Assembly (NCBI GenBank): GCA_043513815.1
Contig: CP121313.1
Span: forward strand, 1,922,001 to 1,986,000
From: JANQIO01 sp043513815
GTDB lineage: Bacteria > Pseudomonadota > Gammaproteobacteria > Pseudomonadales > Halieaceae
Reading direction: 5' to 3'
Length of the DNA stretch: 64,000 nt
The position numbers were made by a program, and so were the translations under genes. Below are positions 60,026 to 64,000 of this stretch, in pieces (the first letter of the stretch is position 1; each line of letters begins with the position of its first letter). The notes under the pieces were generated by a model, which saw only the letters and a list, made by a program, of their open reading frames with translations, was not told the DNA's origin and ran no database searches.

Positions 60026-61449
60026 AGGGCCGAGAAGTCGACCGTCTTGATGACCTCAGGCAGGTATTCTGTTGCATCCACCGGCGGGGTGGGCCGGTTG
60101 GCGGCAATATCCTGCCAGGCAAGAATGTTGTAATAGTGGCGGATATTCTTCACGTAGGTCACCGGCTCGGCGCCGCGCGCGTAGCCGTATTTGACGGTCT
60201 TGTAGTACTTGCTGCGCTGTAGCAGCGGCAAGCGCTGCTTGACGTCGGACCACAGGTGCGGGTCGCCACCCTGGCGTTCGGTAATGATGCGCGCATCTTC
60301 CAGGTGGCCGCGGCCGATGTTGTAGGCGGCGAGTGCAAACCAGGTGCGGTCTGGCTCGAGGACGTCGTCCGGCAGCAGGCGTTTGACCTTCTTGAAGTAG
60401 CGGGCCCCGCCGCGCAGGCTCTGCATGGCATCCAGCCGGTTGCGCACATCCATTTCCTTCGCCGTTGACTGGGTCAGCATCATCATCCCACGGACGCCGG
60501 TAGGCGAGCGTGCCCGCGGGTTCCAGTGCGACTCCTGGTAGGCGATCGCCGCCAGCAACTGCCAGTCGAGCTGGTACTCCGCGGCGACCTGGCGAAATCT
60601 TTCCTCGTAAGTGGGGAGCCGTTGGCGCATGCGGCGGTTAAAGGTCTGTGAATCGACCTGGTCGACGCCCCAGGCATGACCGAACTGGTGCTCCTTGAGC
60701 TGCTGCAGGGTGCCGTCGGCTTCAATGCGCGCCAGGAACTCGTTGGCGGCCTGCCACAGGGTGTCATCTTCCTGGCGCTGCGAGAAAAGCCATGCCAGGG
60801 TTTGTTGCTCACCCAGGTTGAACCCGACTCGCAGCTTGGGGTGAAAGCTGCGGTTTGCGACAAATTCGTTCGAGTCGACAATCGCATAGGTCGCGGAGCC
60901 GGTGGTGACCATATCCATAAGGTCCAGCGGCTCGACGTTTTCTATCTCCTGCCATTCCAGGTCCGGATGGTCCCGATGCAGCAGGGCCAGCGCCTCGGCG
61001 TGGCTGCTGTTGGCCATGGTGACCACTCGGCCATCGTACAGGTCCTCCACGGAGCGCGGCTTGGCTGTGCCCGCCAGGTACACGATCTGCGGATCGATGT
61101 CGTAGTAGGGGGCGGAAAAGCGAAACTCGCCCTCGCGGCTGGTGGTTACGGTCAGTCCAGCCGCCGCGAAATCGACCTGATCACGGCGGATATCATTGAA
61201 GATGTCGCCGATGTTGTGCCGCGACTGGTAGCGGACTTCAACCCCGAGTTCTTCGGCAAAGCGGCGCACCAGTTCGTGTTCGAAGCCGGCAGCCTCGCCC
61301 TTGTCGATAAAGTAGGTCGTCGGCCCGTTGCGGGTGGCCACAATCAGCTCGCCCCGCTCCAGCACCTTCTGCAGGGAATCGTCACTGGCGCAGCCCGACA
61401 GGAGCAGGTTGACGGTCAGCGCAAATAGGGGCGGCAATGTATACCTCAT
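60022..61449 (-). CDS. mltF: membrane-bound lytic murein transglycosylase F
   Basis: Outer-membrane lipoprotein that cleaves peptidoglycan glycan strands. It has 475 aa. The lipobox LLSGC has Cys at residue 20. An N-terminal solute-binding (SBP_bac_3-like) domain covers about 27-265 (LIVATRNGPTTYFIDKGEAAG in part). The SLT domain follows with the catalytic Glu in IAYQESHWNPRARSPTGVRG and MMLTQSTAKEM. ATG 61449 matches the signal peptide; an upstream in-frame opening to 61560 would run across the purL promoter. It is divergent from purL, as in E. coli. Confidence 0.95.
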   Translation of the reverse strand: MRYTLPPLFALTVNLLLSGCASDDSLQKVLERGELIVATRNGPTTYFIDKGEAAGFEHELVRRFAEELGVEVRYQSRHNIGDIFNDIRRDQVDFAAAGLTVTTSREGEFRFSAPYYDIDPQIVYLAGTAKPRSVEDLYDGRVVTMANSSHAEALALLHRDHPDLEWQEIENVEPLDLMDMVTTGSATYAIVDSNEFVANRSFHPKLRVGFNLGEQQTLAWLFSQRQEDDTLWQAANEFLARIEADGTLQQLKEHQFGHAWGVDQVDSQTFNRRMRQRLPTYEERFRQVAAEYQLDWQLLAAIAYQESHWNPRARSPTGVRGMMMLTQSTAKEMDVRNRLDAMQSLRGGARYFKKVKRLLPDDVLEPDRTWFALAAYNIGRGHLEDARIITERQGGDPHLWSDVKQRLPLLQRSKYYKTVKYGYARGAEPVTYVKNIRHYYNILAWQDIAANRPTPPVDATEYLPEVIKTVDFSAL

Positions 61450-61498
61450 GGCAGAATTGTAGCGCCCAGCAGGTAGCCTATAAAGCTGGCATACGGCG

Positions 61499-61527
61499 CT
61501 GACGCCCACGGGCGAATACAGTACAAT
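61499..61527 (+). promoter_or_regulatory. predicted sigma-70 promoter of purL
   Basis: CTGACG (61499-61504), 17-bp spacer, TACAAT (61522-61527), then AGCGCGC. The start would be near 61534, 67 nt before purL. No clear PurR-type operator was recognised. Confidence 0.55.
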
Positions 61528-61600
61528 AGCGCGCTTTTCAGGGGGCGCGCCCGGCGCCACTGCAAGGCCCTTACGGGCGACTTACACAGGCAAACCGCGG

Positions 61601-64000
61601 ATGATCACGCTGCCCGGCGCTCCGGCCCTGTCGGATTTCAGGCTCGAAAAACTCAAGGCTCAAGTCTCCCAGCTCTACCCGGATATTGGCGCGATCAGCG
61701 CCCGCTTCATGCACTTTGTCGATTACGACGGTGCCGTGAGTGACGCAGATCTGGCGGTACTGGCAAAGCTGCTGGAATATGGCCCGCGCCAGACCGCAGC
61801 GACAGAGTCCGGCACCCTGTTTCTGGTGGTGCCCCGCATCGGCACCCGCTCACCCTGGTCCAGCAAGGCCACCGATATTGCGCATGGTTGCGGGCTTGGC
61901 CACCTGCGTCGCATCGAGCGCGGTATTGCCTATCGGCTGGAGTTGCCGGCTGAGGTCGATGGTGCTGCGGTCGCGGCCCTGCTCCACGATCGCATGGTGG
62001 AAACGGTATTGCAGCACGAGAATGACGCCGCAGCCCTGTTCGAGCAGCACATGCCTGCCCCCATGGGCAGCGTTGATATTCTCGGTGGCGGCGCTGGGGC
62101 GCTGGAAGCCGCCAACGTCAGTCTTGGTCTGGCGCTGGCCCAGGACGAGATCGAGTACCTGGTCGACAGCTTTGTCGAGCTGGCGCGCAATCCCAGCGAC
62201 GTAGAGCTGATGATGTTCGCCCAGGCGAATTCGGAGCACTGCCGACACAAGATCTTCAATGCCACCTGGAGCATTGACGGGCAGGCCCAGGATCACTCCC
62301 TGTTCCAGATGATACGCAATACCCATGCCCAGGGTGGCGAGGGCGTGCTGTCCGCGTATTCCGACAATGCCGCCGTGGTGCAGGGGCACCGGGCCGGTCG
62401 CTTTTACCCGGCACCGGACAGTGGCGAGTATGGCTATAGCCAGGAGCCCATCCACCTGCTGATGAAAGTGGAAACCCACAATCATCCGACGGCGATTGCG
62501 CCATTTCCGGGAGCGGGTACTGGCTCCGGTGGTGAAATTCGCGACGAGGGCGCGGTAGGACGCGGCTCCAAGCCCAAGGTCGGACTCACCGGGTTTTCTG
62601 TCTCCAATCTTCACATTCCCGGCCATCAACAGCCCTGGGAGCAGGAGTACGGCCGCCCCGGTCGCATTGTGTCGGCCCTCGACATCATGCTTGAAGGCCC
62701 CATCGGCGGGGCCGCTTTTAACAATGAGTTTGGACGGCCCAATCTGTGCGGCTATTTCCGCAGCTACGAGCTGTCCCTGGAAGGCGAGGTGCGTGGCTAC
62801 CACAAGCCCATCATGATCGCCGGCGGCTACGGCAACATTCGCGAAGAGCATGTTGAGAAAGGTGCTATCGAGCCAGGCCACCAGCTGGTGGTTCTCGGCG
62901 GCCCGGCCATGTTGATCGGCCTCGGTGGTGGCGCCGCTTCGTCCATGGACAGTGGTACCAGTGCCGAGGACCTGGACTTCGCCTCCGTGCAACGGCAGAA
63001 CCCCGAAATTGAGCGGCGCTGCCAGGAAGTCATTGATCGCTGCTGGCAGATGGGTGAGGACAACCCTATCGCCTTCATCCATGACGTGGGCGCTGGCGGC
63101 CTGTCCAACGCCTTCCCCGAGCTGGTCAAGGACGGTGGCCGCGGCGGCCGCTTTGAACTGCGGAACATCCCCAACGACGAGCCTGGCATGACGCCCCTTG
63201 AGATCTGGTGCAATGAGGCCCAGGAGCGCTACGTGATGGCGGTAGCCCCGTCCAGAATGCCGGCTTTCCAGGCAATCTGCGAGCGCGAACACTGCCCCTA
63301 CGCAGTGGTGGGCGAAGCCACTGAAGAAAAGCACATTACCCTCGGTGACCAGCGTTTCGAGAACAATCCCGTCGACCTGCCCATGTCGGTGCTGTTCGGT
63401 AAACCGCCGCGCATGCATCGCACTGTGACGCGTCAGCCAGCGCCGGAAGCGCAGTTCGATACCTCCGGAATCGTACTGCAGGAAGCGCTCACGCGGGTTC
63501 TGTCTCTGCCCACAGTGGCGGGCAAGGGCTTCCTGATCACGATTGGCGATCGCAGCGTCACCGGGATGGTGCACCGGGACCAGATGGTTGGTCCCTGGCA
63601 GGTGCCGGTCGCGGACTGCGCCATTACCACCGTGGCTTACGACAGCTACGCCGGTGAAGCCATGGCCATGGGCGAACGCACGCCCCTGGCCCTGTTCAGC
63701 GGTCCGGCGTCGGGCCGCATGGCCGTTGCGGAAGCCATCACCAATATCGCCGCGGCGCCGATTGCCCGCATTGAAGACATCAGGCTGTCGGCTAACTGGA
63801 TGTGTGCAGCCGGCAGCGGCCGTGAGGATGAGGTCCTGTATGACACGGTGCACGCCGTGGGCATGGAGTTTTGTCCGGCGCTGGGTATCACCATTCCGGT
63901 GGGCAAGGATTCCATGTCCATGCGCACAACCTGGGAAGATAACGGCGAGAGCAAGGCGGTCACCGCACCGGTCTCGCTGATCGTGTCGGCCTTCAGCCCC
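61601..64000 (+). CDS. purL: phosphoribosylformylglycinamidine synthase (3' end beyond window)
   Basis: Converts FGAR and glutamine to FGAM in purine synthesis. 800 codons are visible with no stop; the complete large-type PurL has about 1290, so the last 490 residues, including the glutaminase domain, lie outside. Motifs are FAQANSEHCRHKIFNATW, METHNHPTAIAPFPGAGTGSGGEIRDEGAVGRGSKP in part (KVETHNHPTAIAPFPGAGTG), IHDVGAGGLSNAFPEL and PVGKDSMSM. It is divergent from mltF. No frameshift is seen. Confidence 0.97.
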   Translation, partial: MITLPGAPALSDFRLEKLKAQVSQLYPDIGAISARFMHFVDYDGAVSDADLAVLAKLLEYGPRQTAATESGTLFLVVPRIGTRSPWSSKATDIAHGCGLGHLRRIERGIAYRLELPAEVDGAAVAALLHDRMVETVLQHENDAAALFEQHMPAPMGSVDILGGGAGALEAANVSLGLALAQDEIEYLVDSFVELARNPSDVELMMFAQANSEHCRHKIFNATWSIDGQAQDHSLFQMIRNTHAQGGEGVLSAYSDNAAVVQGHRAGRFYPAPDSGEYGYSQEPIHLLMKVETHNHPTAIAPFPGAGTGSGGEIRDEGAVGRGSKPKVGLTGFSVSNLHIPGHQQPWEQEYGRPGRIVSALDIMLEGPIGGAAFNNEFGRPNLCGYFRSYELSLEGEVRGYHKPIMIAGGYGNIREEHVEKGAIEPGHQLVVLGGPAMLIGLGGGAASSMDSGTSAEDLDFASVQRQNPEIERRCQEVIDRCWQMGEDNPIAFIHDVGAGGLSNAFPELVKDGGRGGRFELRNIPNDEPGMTPLEIWCNEAQERYVMAVAPSRMPAFQAICEREHCPYAVVGEATEEKHITLGDQRFENNPVDLPMSVLFGKPPRMHRTVTRQPAPEAQFDTSGIVLQEALTRVLSLPTVAGKGFLITIGDRSVTGMVHRDQMVGPWQVPVADCAITTVAYDSYAGEAMAMGERTPLALFSGPASGRMAVAEAITNIAAAPIARIEDIRLSANWMCAAGSGREDEVLYDTVHAVGMEFCPALGITIPVGKDSMSMRTTWEDNGESKAVTAPVSLIVSAFSP

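Noticed and set aside
61850..63853. 667-codon open frame antisense to purL
   Set aside because: It is a shadow of the high-GC coding strand. purL is conserved throughout; the antisense product has no recognisable domain.

Overview
The window is a dense, high-GC (about 60 percent by eye) chromosomal segment of a gammaproteobacterium. The evidence is the gene order: nadB divergent from an rpoE/algU-rseA-rseB-rseC-mucD operon, lepA-lepB-rnc-era-recO, ffh divergent from ypjD-corB, rpsP-rimM-trmD-rplS, xerD-dsbC-...-recJ-...-prfB-lysS, xseA divergent from guaB-guaA, and tadA near mltF divergent from purL. The retained mucD and the hom-thrC pair between dsbC and recJ resemble Pseudomonas. Overall protein character suggests a marine Halieaceae/Cellvibrionales-type bacterium, which is an inference. 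Most of the window is core genome. No prophage, insertion sequence, CRISPR array or rRNA gene was seen.

Layout. 1-6257: NAD synthesis gene and the sigma-E envelope stress operon, with a predicted sigma-E autoregulatory promoter and an anti-sigma factor whose sigma-binding domain is duplicated. 6274-15998: translation and secretion (lepA, lepB), RNA processing and repair (rnc, era, recO), cysteine synthesis (cysM), alarmone synthesis (relA) and mazG. 16066-24404: adk, a histone H1-like Lys/Ala protein, mobA, tsaB, uppP, a beta-hydroxyacid dehydrogenase, an M18 aminopeptidase, a homologue of the tRNA-queuosine mannosyltransferase, and trpS. 24431-28204: a TonB-dependent receptor, a lipoprotein, a 45-bp repeat array, tRNA-Leu(CAA) and an acidic repeat protein. 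28286-33302: queuosine genes queA-tgt, small genes (YqfO-like, NudL, gamma carbonic anhydrase) and corB. 33374-49589: ypjD/ffh, the rpsP operon, xerD, dsbC, alaC-hom-thrC, recJ, a permease, prfB with its programmed frameshift, and lysS.

49623-54339 is the most interesting accessory-like block. It holds a lipoprotein, a HAMP histidine kinase, a single-domain response regulator, a response regulator fused to a class III nucleotide cyclase, and a divergent CRP-family regulator that keeps cyclic-nucleotide-binding and CRP-like recognition residues. Together these look like a complete local phosphorelay-to-cyclic-nucleotide-to-transcription circuit. 54367-64000 returns to core genes (xseA, guaB, guaA, tadA, a GNAT acetyltransferase, mltF, purL).

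Three unrelated tandem repeat arrays (15 bp x5.6, 7 bp x12, 45 bp x about 3) and a 99-bp inverted-repeat element lie between genes. Several growth genes share a -10 box followed by a GC-rich discriminator, as expected of stringently controlled promoters. The left gene (nadB) and the right gene (purL) are cut by the window edges.
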